Assembly: GCA_002373165.1 (NCBI GenBank)
Contig: DFJS01000075.1
Span: forward strand, 1-26,543
Origin: Ruminococcus sp. UBA3665
GTDB lineage: Bacteria > Bacillota > Clostridia > Oscillospirales > Ruminococcaceae
Direction of reading: 5' to 3'
Length of the DNA: 26,543 nt
Shown here piece after piece: positions 14,942 to 23,116 of this stretch. The translations under genes were made by a program, and so were the position numbers. Position 1 is the stretch's first letter, and every line of letters begins with the position of its first letter. The notes below the pieces were generated by a model. It saw nothing but the letters and a program-made list of their open reading frames with translations, had not been told where the DNA came from and ran no database searches.

Positions 14942-17900
14942 TTATACTGCAAGAACTGCTTCCGGCAGTGTGATGTCCAGTGTATCTTCCAGGTAAGATC
15001 TTGTATTTTCATAATAGCCGATCATCTGACCTGCAAAACCGTCTCCGGCATTTTCGTCACGGAATGTCGTCTCTGTCATATGATGGAAGACTTTGGGATC
15101 TGACTCGGCATAAAGCATATCAAGGTCTTCTCCCTGGTCCTTTCGTTCGGGGCCTGCGGGTGAAGGTACAAAACGCAGATGACGGGGATTCTGCTTGTCG
15201 CTCAAATCCAGATACTGGAGCAGTTTTTCGGCACGTTCCGGCGCAATCTTGTCTATGAATGCGGCACCGTTGTCCGGGTCACTGATGAATTTCTCACAAT
15301 CTCCGGTAACAATCTGGCTGAAATTGGCGGCATCTGCCGTAGACATTTGTTCCAGCCATTTCATAAACTCTGTAAAGACACCATATATATAGTAATTTCT
15401 TTCATACTGCGGACTCAGTGCCAAAGATACCTTGTCGCACAGGGCGGTATATTTGCTTTTATTATTCAGGTTATTGAATACATAGGCCGAGAGCAGTTTT
15501 TTATCTTTCTGATAAGTAATCTGCACATGTTCTGTCAGCACACCCTGTACAAACAGCTTCATGATTTCCTTGTGACGGTTTTTGGAAGCATTTTCAAGTG
15601 CTTTCTGACGTGCCTCGGAGGTGATTCTGTCTTGAATTTCCTTGATTTCTTCCTGAATGCCGACACAGAGCTTATAGCATTTTTCCAGAAGATTACGGAA
15701 CTGGGAACTGCGGCGGATTGCCAGATACAGGCTGCCCTGACTGGTTTCATCAATATCATCCAGGCTGACCTGGTTGAGCTGCGGGCAGATGGTATGAATA
15801 TCCAATTTGTGTTCATCTGCTACATAGCCGGCATTTATCAGGTATTCCCATGTAGAATGCCGCTGCTGTGCAAATCTTTTTTCAAATTCTGCATTCCATT
15901 CTGCCGCAGGGTCATCGGAGAACGGTGAAATACGAATCTGCTTTTCCAGAACTTGATTCAAAGAAGCAGTAAAACCAGCAATCAGCTTTTCATGCGCCGC
16001 CTTTCTGTCAGCCGCACTCATGAATTCGGATACAAAATGCAGTCTGTAGAAGTCTTCTACCATGTCGCCATTGTCATCTTTGATACAGTATATCATACCC
16101 TGTTCCGGCTGCATGCAGAAATCTGTCCATTTTTTGACATCCTGCAAAATCGCCAGTTCGTCTTTATAGTCTGTACGTGCACGAGCCCGTTCCTGATGCG
16201 GTGTAGCAGTGTCAAATTCGCGAAGGATGCTGTTGGGGAGAACCGGCGGGAACTTGACCCAGCCTGTTTCCGGGTTGGCATCCATATGCATGCCGGCGTT
16301 ATTCGGACCGCCGGTATGGAGTGCCTCGGCATAGGCACTCTGGCATTCCTGGAAGCCTTTGAACATATACAGCGGCAGACCGCAGTTTACTTCCATGCTG
16401 AATACGCCGGGGAATTTGCCGTATACTACTTCATTCCATCCGTCGTTGAGTGCCATAGTCTGGATCTTCTGATTGATGTGCGGAATTTTTTCATTCAGGC
16501 ACAGCCACTTATCCGTATAGAACGCCTCGAAATTCACGGCACCGGGCAGACTGGTTTCACGGGCGGCACAACGGCCGATTTTTCTGGCTTCGTTGTAAAT
16601 CTGCCGTGCGGCAGTTTCCAGCGGAGAAGGAATTCCCTGTGTCACGCAGGCGTTTTCAAAATTTGCCCACGGGTCTCCGGCAGCATCCGGCCTTGGGTGG
16701 TCAATATACTGGTCCATATATTCAAACAGCATATCGATGGTCATTTTTGTTGTGCCAGTATTGTCTTTCAGCTGTGCATACTGCACCACGAGGAATTTTT
16801 CCAGCTCATCTTTGGTAAATTCCACAAACTGGTCACGGAATACCTGACGGAGCTGCACAACGCCGTCAAACGTATCGCTTTTTGTCCATGCTTCCTGATT
16901 TTCCAGCATATTTTCAACAAGTTCTGCGCAAAGATGCCGGATGCGTTCTTTCTGGATGCACCGCTGGAGAAGCTGGTAAAGATTGCTGTTGACATCGGTA
17001 ACTTCCGCAAGATTAAGCATAGACTTGGAGAACACAGCACCGCCGGCATCATTCAGTTTAACAGCCGTTTTGACCGCAGTGGTGCTGTCTTCCTGCATGA
17101 TTTCGGCAATGGCATTGAAGGCACCGACTGCAAATGTCCATATGGCGTTGTTCTGTTCAATAATCAGGTTGTTGAGTTCAAGAAGCGCATCTGCCGCCGC
17201 TTTAAGCACGTTAGCTTTCCAGTTGACAATAACATAGGCTTTCAGGCCGTTGTTGAATTCGCTGACCAGCTGGGAAAGTTCTTCTCTTTTGGTGGTCCTT
17301 GCGGCAATTCTTCCGATTCCCTGGATGGAAGCCAGTCTCTCGGACAGGTATTTGTCACCGGCCTTGATTCTGTCTGCATAGTAATCTGCCGGCTTGTTCT
17401 GGTTATAAGCTTCCAGAAGCTTTTCGATTTTATCCGTCACCTGGTTGGCCAGACGAATTGCCGCATAGGGGCCGTTGCCGCCGCCGCCTGCTTCCTGATA
17501 TTTCATTTCGTTAAGCAGTGCCGTGTGAATGACATTTGCCGTGGAAATGACCCAGTCGGTTTTGAACTCGGCCGGAATGCTGATGCTTGCCTTGACTGTG
17601 CTCATGGTGGTGTCTCTGTCACGCAGGAACGCAGTATCGAAATTATAATTGATATTATTCTGGATATTTCTGTTGCTGCCCAGCAGGAACAGGTTGTCCA
17701 ATGCCATTTTTTCATCAGGCATATTGCCGTTGGCCGGAATAATATGTGCATCGCCGAGCACCTGACCGGAATCCTGAGACGGGTCCTTGTCGAATTCCTC
17801 GCACAGGCAGAGTACCATCTGATTGGCCAGATAGGTCATCAGGGCTTCTACCGGAAAACTCAGGCTGCGGAATCCGATGGATCTGTACTGATACAGGACA

Positions 17901-19066
17901 TCACGCGGCAGAAATTCGTGTCTCTGCTGCATCCCGACAGCATACGGTGCAGCACTGCCTGCTTCGTTATCCAGCACGGACTGTAGTGTCTGTTTGGCAG
18001 CACCGCCATCTCCGGTCGCGATATAATCGCCGATGGCATTGATGACATAATTGGAAACCGTATCCATTGCCACAAGATTTGCATTCGGAAGCACGGCACC
18101 GTTGGCATCATAGCCCTGCACCAGCGTACAGCTGTCAAACATGTTCTGCTTGCCGATGATAACACCGTTATAATCAGCAATAGTTTCTGTGCCGCTGGGG
18201 TTGTCGGAGCGTTTAAACTGATATTCTGTTTTTGTGATTTCTGCTTTGAAATGTGTGTCGATTTCTTTCATGGCAGAGATAAAATTACGCTGAAGATTTC
18301 TGGGAACCACGCCGGAAATATTCTGCTGCACATCTGGGGTATAGAGAATGGCATCAAAACGCATTTTCAGACCGCCCGCCTTGGCACAGGCCTTGTGTAT
18401 CATATAGGATACATCCATGATAGTGCCGCTGCCGGTACCGCCGGAAATACCGGAAATCAGAATTACTGTGACTTCAAATGTACCGGGGGCTTTGGCATCG
18501 TTCATTGCCTGGAATTTTTTGGTGAGTTTGTCCAGGAGCGCATCGTAATTGACAGTAGTGGAAAGGCCCAGGCGGCCGATCTGCCGGACACCGTGGGCAC
18601 CTTCTGTGGCAATGACGGTAGATTTGTCCAGTTTTCTGTCTATCCAGGACTGTTCCGGAAACTTTCCGTCTTTTGCATCTTCATAGGTTCTTACCAAGTT
18701 GACACAGTTGGCATCTTTGATGACACTGTGGATTTCGTCGTTGTCAAGATAGCCGCTTTCCTCACTTTTCAGCAGTTTTTTCAGAGTGCCTTCGTAGTCC
18801 GTATCAATGGCCAGAAAATGGATTCTTCTGTCATTTCCCGTACCGTCGGAAATAGAAGTCAGATATTTCTGCTTGATCTGGTTGACGGTGCTGCACCCCA
18901 GACCGCCGAGGCCGATAATCAGGGTAGGACGGCTGGTGGCATTGGTGCGGCTCAGGATGTCCATGATGGAACCGCCGTTCTTGGCGCGTATCTGTTCCAG
19001 TTTGGAACCTCTGTACATACCGGTGAAAGTTCTGGTTGCCTGCTGCATATCTCTTGGGATAGCCAT
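14942..19066 (-). CDS. Giant tubulin-like GTPase (Tubulin_2-like) with about 1,000-residue C-terminal extension
   Basis: A 1,374-aa cytoplasmic protein. The N-terminal 350 residues carry tubulin/FtsZ-superfamily nucleotide-binding marks: a Gly-rich first loop IGLGGLGCST (51-60), AIDTD (86-90) after the second strand, RQIGRLG (161-167), and the signature loop GISGGTGSGT (206-215), equivalent to GGGTGSG of FtsZ and tubulin. It fits the bacterial tubulin-like family known as Tubulin_2 rather than FtsZ, TubZ or BtubA, which are 350-450 aa. The remaining residues are mostly helical with no motif I recognise. A canonical T7 catalytic loop could not be placed with confidence, so polymerisation and GTP hydrolysis are inferred only. 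AAAGGAG lies 10 nt before ATG. It follows the secreted vWA gene and may form a polymer or scaffold at the membrane under the vWA proteins. Confidence 0.85.
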   Translation of the reverse strand: MAIPRDMQQATRTFTGMYRGSKLEQIRAKNGGSIMDILSRTNATSRPTLIIGLGGLGCSTVNQIKQKYLTSISDGTGNDRRIHFLAIDTDYEGTLKKLLKSEESGYLDNDEIHSVIKDANCVNLVRTYEDAKDGKFPEQSWIDRKLDKSTVIATEGAHGVRQIGRLGLSTTVNYDALLDKLTKKFQAMNDAKAPGTFEVTVILISGISGGTGSGTIMDVSYMIHKACAKAGGLKMRFDAILYTPDVQQNISGVVPRNLQRNFISAMKEIDTHFKAEITKTEYQFKRSDNPSGTETIADYNGVIIGKQNMFDSCTLVQGYDANGAVLPNANLVAMDTVSNYVINAIGDYIATGDGGAAKQTLQSVLDNEAGSAAPYAVGMQQRHEFLPRDVLYQYRSIGFRSLSFPVEALMTYLANQMVLCLCEEFDKDPSQDSGQVLGDAHIIPANGNMPDEKMALDNLFLLGSNRNIQNNINYNFDTAFLRDRDTTMSTVKASISIPAEFKTDWVISTANVIHTALLNEMKYQEAGGGGNGPYAAIRLANQVTDKIEKLLEAYNQNKPADYYADRIKAGDKYLSERLASIQGIGRIAARTTKREELSQLVSEFNNGLKAYVIVNWKANVLKAAADALLELNNLIIEQNNAIWTFAVGAFNAIAEIMQEDSTTAVKTAVKLNDAGGAVFSKSMLNLAEVTDVNSNLYQLLQRCIQKERIRHLCAELVENMLENQEAWTKSDTFDGVVQLRQVFRDQFVEFTKDELEKFLVVQYAQLKDNTGTTKMTIDMLFEYMDQYIDHPRPDAAGDPWANFENACVTQGIPSPLETAARQIYNEARKIGRCAARETSLPGAVNFEAFYTDKWLCLNEKIPHINQKIQTMALNDGWNEVVYGKFPGVFSMEVNCGLPLYMFKGFQECQSAYAEALHTGGPNNAGMHMDANPETGWVKFPPVLPNSILREFDTATPHQERARARTDYKDELAILQDVKKWTDFCMQPEQGMIYCIKDDNGDMVEDFYRLHFVSEFMSAADRKAAHEKLIAGFTASLNQVLEKQIRISPFSDDPAAEWNAEFEKRFAQQRHSTWEYLINAGYVADEHKLDIHTICPQLNQVSLDDIDETSQGSLYLAIRRSSQFRNLLEKCYKLCVGIQEEIKEIQDRITSEARQKALENASKNRHKEIMKLFVQGVLTEHVQITYQKDKKLLSAYVFNNLNNKSKYTALCDKVSLALSPQYERNYYIYGVFTEFMKWLEQMSTADAANFSQIVTGDCEKFISDPDNGAAFIDKIAPERAEKLLQYLDLSDKQNPRHLRFVPSPAGPERKDQGEDLDMLYAESDPKVFHHMTETTFRDENAGDGFAGQMIGYYENTRSYLEDTLDITLPEAVLAV

Positions 19067-19120
19067 AATTAAAATTCTCCTTTACTGTAATTTTTTATAT
19101 TTAAGGCTGAAAAGCCATAT

Positions 19121-19136
19121 GTCCGATCTGCCGGAC
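19121..19136 (-). repeat. Short hairpin between the secreted vWA and tubulin-like genes
   Basis: GTCCG and CGGAC pair over 5 bp around a 6-nt loop in the 98-nt gap. It is short and not followed by a T-run. It is listed because the other wide gaps of this operon also hold stem-loops. Confidence 0.3.
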
Positions 19137-19164
19137 TCTTCAGGAACTGCCCTCGCTTTCCGAC

Positions 19165-22014
19165 TCAGAAGGGAGAAATATCCGTATCTGACGGTGCATT
19201 CCCGAACGGAGTATCATCTGTAGTTTTTGCAGCAGGTGTGCTGCTCTGCTTTCCGCCGCAGGTGAACACCAGTTCTACCTTGCCGACAGGAAAGCCTTCC
19301 TGACCCGGAACCTGATTGTCATAACAGAAAGTAATGGTCTTGATTTTGGTTTTCCGACCGATTTTGGTACGGTATTTGCTGCCGAGCGGCGAATTGTTGA
19401 CACGGATATGGGAATTCATGCCTTCCAGTTTGTCGGCACCTTTTTCAGTCGGTGCGCCTATCAGGGTAAAGCCTTTCATACAGCCGATCAGTATATCAAT
19501 CAAGGCACTGTTTCTATCTTTGATATCTTGGATATCTTTGGCTCTCAAATCAGCATTGTCTACAAGCAGACATAAAATCCGATCCATTGTAACAGTTTCA
19601 GTATTACGGAAATTCGACTTTGTATCATATTGATAGCACAGCTGAATTTCTTCCAAATCATTGAAGCGAAGCTTTACATCACGCATTGTCAGTTTTACCT
19701 GCCGTTTGCCTTTCCGGATGACGATTGCGACGATGATGCTGCCAATCAGGGCAATACAGATCAGTCCGGCGATAATCAGCTTGGCCAGGGGAGATTTTGT
19801 CACAACAACATGCAATGTCTGATATTCATAAGTTGTGCCGTCAGTAACGCCAATCCGGACATCCACTTCGCCGTTGTAAAAACCAGTGAGTTTGAGTGTA
19901 TCGCCCTCAATAGAAGCGTTGACGATCCCGCCGTCGCTGATATCGTCTATGACAAAATGGAGGGTATCGTTTTCCAGATCCGAAACCATTGCAGAAAGAT
20001 CAGGAATTTCTCCGCTGGCTTCTTCATAAATCTGAACTTCCTCCGCGTTTTTAGTTGCCATGCCGCTGTTGTCCAGCACCCGACTGACTGCCTGGACATC
20101 GAAAACGGGCGTACTGGAAATAATGTTGACATTCACGGGCATTTCCGTGTCAGATTCTCCGTCAGAAGCAGCATAATGCAGAAAGAATTTTGTATTGCCC
20201 GGCTGGAGCGGTGTCAGTGTCAGTGTATTGGAATCCGCATCAAGAACTGCCTGCAACATATTCTCGTCTACGGAATGGATGGATACGGCGGCATCTTCCT
20301 GAGAGCAGTATTTTTCGAGGGAAGAGACAGTTTTTGCCTCGCCGTTGGTCAGGTCCTGCGTTTTCATGAAAGAGGTGATCTTGACAGAATCCTTGTCAAC
20401 AACGACATAATAACTGGAATAGCAGTAATACCGGGGAGAATAAACCCAGATGCCCAGCAGCTGTCTTCCGGAATTTTCCATTGTCTGTGTCATGCGGAAG
20501 CAGTCTTTTTCTTTCTGCATGGGGATTGTATGGATTCCCTTTTCATTCAGCAGGCCTTCTACCGACTGCGGATCAATGGTACGGATATCAAACGGCAGGA
20601 GCAAATCGGGAGAAGTAAAGCAGACTGCCCGGACATCGCTATTCTGGTACATACTTTCGTCACTGACAAGGGTGCCGTCAGACAGAAGACGGGTTTCAAT
20701 GGTAATCGGGTCATGTTTGGAAATTTTTTCTTTTGGATGGCTGATCTGTGTTTCCAGGCTGATATTATACTGTTCCATCATATTGATTTCGATGGCATTT
20801 TTATCAACACCGGACACTTCCAGCGACCAGTCACCGCTTTCCGGATTCATGATTTTGATATTGGTTGCAAGGCGGTCGGCATAATACCAGACCTCCGGGG
20901 AAGAAGCCTGTGTATCTGTAAACGTAATTTCTTCTCCGGAAGGGGTATGCAGTACCATCGTGCCGTTCTGTACAATTTCCGCAATATTGCTAAAAATGCG
21001 GATATTCACTTCCACGACGGAGGAATTGACATGAAACAGACCGTTGGAAACTGAAACAGGGGTAGATTTTCGGAAACAGAGCGAATCCACCACCTGCGTA
21101 AACAGGGAATTCAGTTCACAGATATCTTTTTCGGCAATCAGCACCTGACCGCCGGTCTGATCGGCAAATTCCTGAAGCAGGCGTTTTCCATAACTGGAAT
21201 TTCCGCTGACAGAGTGGACATTGTTATCATCCAGATAGTCAAAGGCGACACTGTAGACAGAGACATCGGAATCTCCGACCGCATTGGAAACCACCTGCTG
21301 AATGACTTCGGGAGGGGAGTCCTCATGGACTGCGGAACTTTCGGCACCGTCTGTAAAGACGATAATGACATTGCGGGCATCTTCGCTGCTGTGTTCTTCC
21401 AGATAGGTTCTGACTTGTGTAATAGCATCCACCATATTGGTACTCCCATAGCAATCGGTCATAGAACTCAGCTTTTCGTTCAGAAAGCGGATATTTTCCT
21501 GACTTTCTATGGATGTCAGGGGGGCAATCTGGCGGCAGTCGGAGGAGTACTCAAATAAAGAAACCATATTCTGTCCGTCCACAGGCAGATTCTGTGCGAT
21601 GGCCTTTGCGAGGTCACGGGAATAGAGTTCTTTATCAGAAGGATTGGGTTCGGTAGGGCTGGCAATGGAGCCGCTTGCATCCATCAGAATGGCGACATGT
21701 ACAGGCATATAGGCATATTTTGTGGCATCTTCCATCACTTCCTGTACAGCGGATAATTGTTCGGTATTTGCGGTTTCTGCCGCATCCTCCTGTAAGGGTA
21801 CAGTTTCGTCCTGACCGGCAGTCAGCGTTTCCGGTATGGATTCCTCTGCTCCTGTTTCTTCCTGCACAATTGCAGTTTTATAATCTGTTTGGGGTACCGG
21901 ACGGTCGTCATACAAATCGGCCATCACCTGCACAGATGCCGCGGACGAATACGCGAAAAAAAATACAGACACAAAAAAAGACTTCAGGCATTTTCCAATA
22001 TGTTTTTGTATCAT
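19165..22014 (-). CDS. Secreted, membrane-anchored von Willebrand factor A protein, first gene of the operon
   Basis: A 949-aa type I membrane protein. A signal peptide covers residues 1-32 (KHIGKCLKSFFVSVFFFAYS core), followed by an acidic Thr/Glu spacer. A vWA domain (about 104-310) has a full MIDAS: DASGS (112-116), Thr192 in GSTNMV and Asp222 in FTDG. Several beta-sandwich-like segments follow, the last near 640-740 resembling a cadherin or Ig-like repeat. A single membrane helix (744-766) is followed by RKGKR and a cytoplasmic domain of about 180 residues of unknown type, ending in a DDTPFG tail. It is the only protein of the set with a large ectodomain, a membrane helix and an intracellular domain built around vWA, so it may act as a receptor or adhesin that signals to the tubulin-like protein encoded next. 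An in-frame ATG at 22029 exists, but its own GGAGG is the ribosome binding site for 22014. Confidence 0.85.
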   Translation of the reverse strand: MIQKHIGKCLKSFFVSVFFFAYSSAASVQVMADLYDDRPVPQTDYKTAIVQEETGAEESIPETLTAGQDETVPLQEDAAETANTEQLSAVQEVMEDATKYAYMPVHVAILMDASGSIASPTEPNPSDKELYSRDLAKAIAQNLPVDGQNMVSLFEYSSDCRQIAPLTSIESQENIRFLNEKLSSMTDCYGSTNMVDAITQVRTYLEEHSSEDARNVIIVFTDGAESSAVHEDSPPEVIQQVVSNAVGDSDVSVYSVAFDYLDDNNVHSVSGNSSYGKRLLQEFADQTGGQVLIAEKDICELNSLFTQVVDSLCFRKSTPVSVSNGLFHVNSSVVEVNIRIFSNIAEIVQNGTMVLHTPSGEEITFTDTQASSPEVWYYADRLATNIKIMNPESGDWSLEVSGVDKNAIEINMMEQYNISLETQISHPKEKISKHDPITIETRLLSDGTLVSDESMYQNSDVRAVCFTSPDLLLPFDIRTIDPQSVEGLLNEKGIHTIPMQKEKDCFRMTQTMENSGRQLLGIWVYSPRYYCYSSYYVVVDKDSVKITSFMKTQDLTNGEAKTVSSLEKYCSQEDAAVSIHSVDENMLQAVLDADSNTLTLTPLQPGNTKFFLHYAASDGESDTEMPVNVNIISSTPVFDVQAVSRVLDNSGMATKNAEEVQIYEEASGEIPDLSAMVSDLENDTLHFVIDDISDGGIVNASIEGDTLKLTGFYNGEVDVRIGVTDGTTYEYQTLHVVVTKSPLAKLIIAGLICIALIGSIIVAIVIRKGKRQVKLTMRDVKLRFNDLEEIQLCYQYDTKSNFRNTETVTMDRILCLLVDNADLRAKDIQDIKDRNSALIDILIGCMKGFTLIGAPTEKGADKLEGMNSHIRVNNSPLGSKYRTKIGRKTKIKTITFCYDNQVPGQEGFPVGKVELVFTCGGKQSSTPAAKTTDDTPFGNAPSDTDISPF

Positions 22015-22022
22015 GATAATTG

Positions 22023-22027
22023 CCTCC
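22023..22027 (-). promoter_or_regulatory. Shine-Dalgarno that fixes the start of the secreted vWA gene
   Basis: GGAGG on the minus strand is 8 nt upstream of ATG 22012-22014. It overlaps the in-frame ATG at 22029, which has no site of its own, so the shorter start is preferred and the signal peptide then begins normally. Confidence 0.7.
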
Positions 22028-22198
22028 ATTTTTTATACAATATCTTTGATAAGAGCAATTGCTGCACCTCAGACTGCATGATAAAGATTATAATGGTTAT
22101 TCTGCCGCGCAAAAACAGAAAAGAGCAGTTTTTTACGATAAAGATCTATGTGGTTTGTGCCATTTTATGGAAAATGCATTTTTGAAGCTAAAAGGTTG

Positions 22199-22215
22199 GC
22201 GTGGCAATGCCACGC
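22199..22215 (-). repeat. 8-bp palindrome in the operon leader
   Basis: GCGTGGCA and TGCCACGC are exact reverse complements around one base. On the minus-strand transcript it is followed by a weak T-run, so it could act as an attenuator or pause site. It could equally be a protein-binding palindrome. Confidence 0.45.
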
Positions 22216-22278
22216 ACTGTTGTAGATATGCTTCGTCTTTTCTTGGCTCTTTGGCTTCGTGTATCAGCTTAACTTGTG

Positions 22279-22291
22279 CAGACAGTGTCTG
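22279..22291 (-). repeat. 6-bp palindrome in the operon leader
   Basis: CAGACA and TGTCTG flank a single base, about 70 nt downstream of the predicted transcription start. It is a possible operator or small hairpin; there is no further support. Confidence 0.3.
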
Positions 22292-22369
22292 GTATTTTAT
22301 CAGGTGATGATGAAAATTCATTCGTGCAACACAATGGATTTTTTAAAATTTGCTCATTGTTATTTTTCT

Positions 22370-22398
22370 ATTATACCACATATTTCACAAGCTGTCAA
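22370..22398 (-). promoter_or_regulatory. Consensus sigma-A promoter for the GTPase/vWA operon
   Basis: The minus strand reads TTGACA, exactly 17 nt, then TATAAT, with TGG just before the -10 box (extended -10). Both hexamers are perfect. The predicted start of transcription is near 22363, giving a leader of about 350 nt before the secreted vWA gene. No other convincing promoter is visible for the eleven genes that follow. Confidence 0.75.
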
Positions 22399-22645
22399 TA
22401 CCCGAAGCTGCACTTTTTTGTACTTACCAACAAAAAATGACAAATATATACCATTTTCTTTTGGGAACATTTCAGCAATCTGTCGAAAAAATAATTTTGA
22501 AATCCGGAAAAATATCACAAAAAGTTTACAGAATGGAAAAGGAGAATGATATTTATGAAAAATTTATTATAATATTGTACAAAATATAAAAAAGTATTTT
22601 CATTTTTTGATTTTTTATAAAAAACAACCATTTTATTTTTTCATC

Positions 22646-22674
22646 TTGACATTACCCTGCTTTTGTGATATGCT
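22646..22674 (+). promoter_or_regulatory. Probable sigma-A promoter of the polysaccharide cluster
   Basis: TTGACA, 17 nt, TATGCT, with TGA before the -10 box (extended -10). The predicted start is near 22681, just upstream of the decayed sugar-transferase remnant and the intact glycosyltransferase gene. Confidence 0.55.
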
Positions 22675-22758
22675 TAATTTTAGGGGCTGCATAATTGCTA
22701 TAAAACATAATCATCGTAAATTACTTGATTTTGCAAAAATGGGAATTACATTTATACT

Positions 22759-23116
22759 GTGTTACATAAGTACAGAACCGAACAAATACTTAACTGTAAT
22801 GTTCTGAAAGGCGATATGTCTATTGTAGGGCCCAGACCAGAACGTAAAATGTATTATGAAGAATTTGAAAAAAATTCCGGAATTTCGGCTTCGGACAAAA
22901 GTCAGGGCCGGTTTGACATATTACGCTCAAATTTATGGAAAGTATAACACAACTCCTCTAGATAAATTGAGAATGGACTTGATGTACATTGAAAATTACA
23001 GCTTTCTTACTGATATTCGGTTAGTCAAAAAGGAAAGTACAGAAGGGGTTGCAAAAGAAAACAGTGTGCTTAATAAAATTGATTCCGCACAGGATAAGGA
23101 GCTTATTCATAAATGA
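22759..23116 (+). pseudogene. 3' remnant of an initiating bacterial sugar transferase
   Basis: Two frames together give the C-terminal part of a polyprenyl-phosphate glycosyl-1-phosphate transferase (bacterial sugar transferase family, WcaJ/CpsE type). The first frame has EQILN, NVLKGDMSIVGPRPERK and YYEEFEK. The second continues with KIPEFRLRTKVRAGLTYYAQ, YGKYNTTPLDKLRMDL, ENYSFLTDIRLV and KKESTEGVAKENS. The break lies in a seven-A run near 22864-22872 that needs one more A. Further damage is visible: a few extra bases before NVLKGD, Tyr for the usual Gly in AGLTGYAQ, and the usual hydrophobic stretch between DIRLV and KKEST is missing. The N-terminal membrane half is absent. Its TGA overlaps the next ATG by 4 nt, showing it was the first gene of this polysaccharide operon. 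Confidence 0.8.

Larger units (their letters stand above)
22133..22330 (-). other. Possible structured leader or dispersed repeat
   Basis: This part of the leader contains the palindromes CAGACA-TGTCTG (22279-22291, one central base) and GCGTGGCA-TGCCACGC (22199-22215, one central base, followed on the minus strand by CAACCTTTT). The minus strand has an open frame of 62 codons but no ribosome binding site. The strand composition differs from the AT-rich flank. I suspect a non-coding element common in related genomes, but that is only an impression. Confidence 0.3.
22015..22767. other. Intergenic region with divergent promoters between the GTPase operon and the polysaccharide cluster
   Basis: No intact gene is visible in about 750 nt. 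From right to left it holds: a short stretch before the sugar-transferase remnant; a plus-strand promoter (22646-22674); an AT-rich stretch 22399-22645 in which I see nothing; a minus-strand consensus promoter (22370-22398); and a transcribed leader of about 350 nt before the secreted vWA gene. The leader contains two short palindromes and no ORF with a ribosome binding site. Confidence 0.5.

Noticed and set aside
15953..17986. Open frame of 677 codons on the plus strand
   Set aside because: It lies wholly antisense to the tubulin-like gene, has no recognisable domain, and its composition (Phe, Ile, His, Cys) is what the reverse of that coding sequence gives.
22087..22092. TATAAT on the minus strand as a closer promoter for the vWA operon
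   Set aside because: No acceptable -35 hexamer is found 16-18 nt upstream, while the promoter at 22370-22398 matches consensus at both boxes and spacing.
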